Shown here one piece after another: positions 32,155 to 32,248 of a stretch of DNA of 32,248 bases (positions are counted from its first letter, which is position 1; each line of letters begins with the position of its first letter). Source of the DNA: Alistipes senegalensis (GTDB lineage: Bacteria > Bacillota > Clostridia > Oscillospirales > Ruminococcaceae). Made by a program: the position numbers and the translations under genes. The notes under the pieces were generated by a model. The model ran no database searches, had not been told where the DNA came from, and saw only the letters and a program-made list of their open reading frames with translations. The stretch is from contig JAMPEF010000016.1 in NCBI GenBank assembly GCA_023665275.1, positions 1 through 32,248 of the forward strand. Direction: 5' to 3'.

Positions 32155-32248
32155 TTGACAATGTAACGGATTTGATGTATAATTATTACTAAGATAACGT
32201 GAGTTCGACAGAAAAAATCAGTCAAGCAGGCCTAAAAAGCCCTCCTGC
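32155..32248 (+). promoter_or_regulatory. Consensus promoter and start of an untranslated leader of the next gene
   Basis: TTGACA (32155-32160), 17-base spacer, TATAAT (32178-32183). The transcript would start near 32190. The visible 59 bases hold no start codon with a ribosome binding site but contain a GCAGG...CCTGC pairing at the window edge. It could be the 5' end of a riboswitch, an RNA gene or a long leader; too little is visible to say. Confidence 0.6.

Noticed and set aside
32190..32248. Naming the terminal leader as a specific riboswitch
   Set aside because: Only 59 bases are visible and no aptamer consensus is recognisable.

Overview
The window is bacterial chromosome, about 60% A+T by eye. 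It most likely comes from a cellulosome-forming Ruminococcus-type member of the Clostridia. The basis is five secreted proteins carrying dockerin modules (three CAP-dockerins, a GH26 mannanase and a giant DUF4353-like beta-helix protein, plus the tail of a sixth), strong AGGAGG-type ribosome binding sites, TTG/GTG starts, and an AraC-type response regulator of Firmicute style. No rRNA, tRNA, CRISPR array or insertion sequence was seen.

Layout. 1-2305: tail of one CAP-dockerin gene and two complete tandem copies, each with its own promoter and terminator. 2291-3661 (minus): endonuclease III (nth), a small membrane protein and a small protein with a DUF2384-like C-terminus. 3761-5905 (minus): a restriction-modification cassette made of a 151-aa protein, a Dam/DpnM-like adenine methylase and a PD-(D/E)XK endonuclease candidate with its own promoter. 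5913-6900 (minus): a third, inverted CAP-dockerin whose CAP histidines are replaced by glutamine. 6941-14588: a signalling block with a REC-Hpt / AraC-type regulator / REC-histidine-kinase operon, a divergent membrane hybrid kinase with two receiver domains, and a separate Hpt plus REC-HD-GYP pair. 14653-18636: sbcD-sbcC. 18740-21087: secreted GH26 mannanase with CBM35-like module and dockerin. 21092-22750 (minus): ABC-F ATPase. 22771-24389: VTC-domain protein plus DUF4956-like membrane protein. 24390-25014: an ORF-poor stretch with a promoter-to-terminator unit that looks like a structured ncRNA, then a structured clpB leader with a possible 21-codon ORF. 25015-27609: clpB. 27713-28770: HU and an AT-hook-like protein. 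28777-32150: N-terminal-dockerin DUF4353-like protein. 32155-end: a consensus promoter and the leader of the next gene.

Two observations stand out. First, reading every line for GATC I found only two in 32,248 bp, both inside the endonuclease gene (4074-4077 and 4177-4180), next to a methylase resembling the GATC-specific DpnM. This points to severe GATC avoidance by the host and a different history for the nuclease gene. Second, the VTC/DUF4956 operon and the dockerin-DUF4353 gene, 6 kb apart, share a promoter-operator with identical geometry (TTAAGA direct repeats at 11-bp pitch, then 9 bp to TATAAT), typical of an OmpR/PhoB-family regulator. This suggests a regulon joining a polyphosphate-polymerase-like enzyme to a secreted cellulosomal beta-helix protein.

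Function names rest on motifs read by eye and on remembered families; no database search was run.
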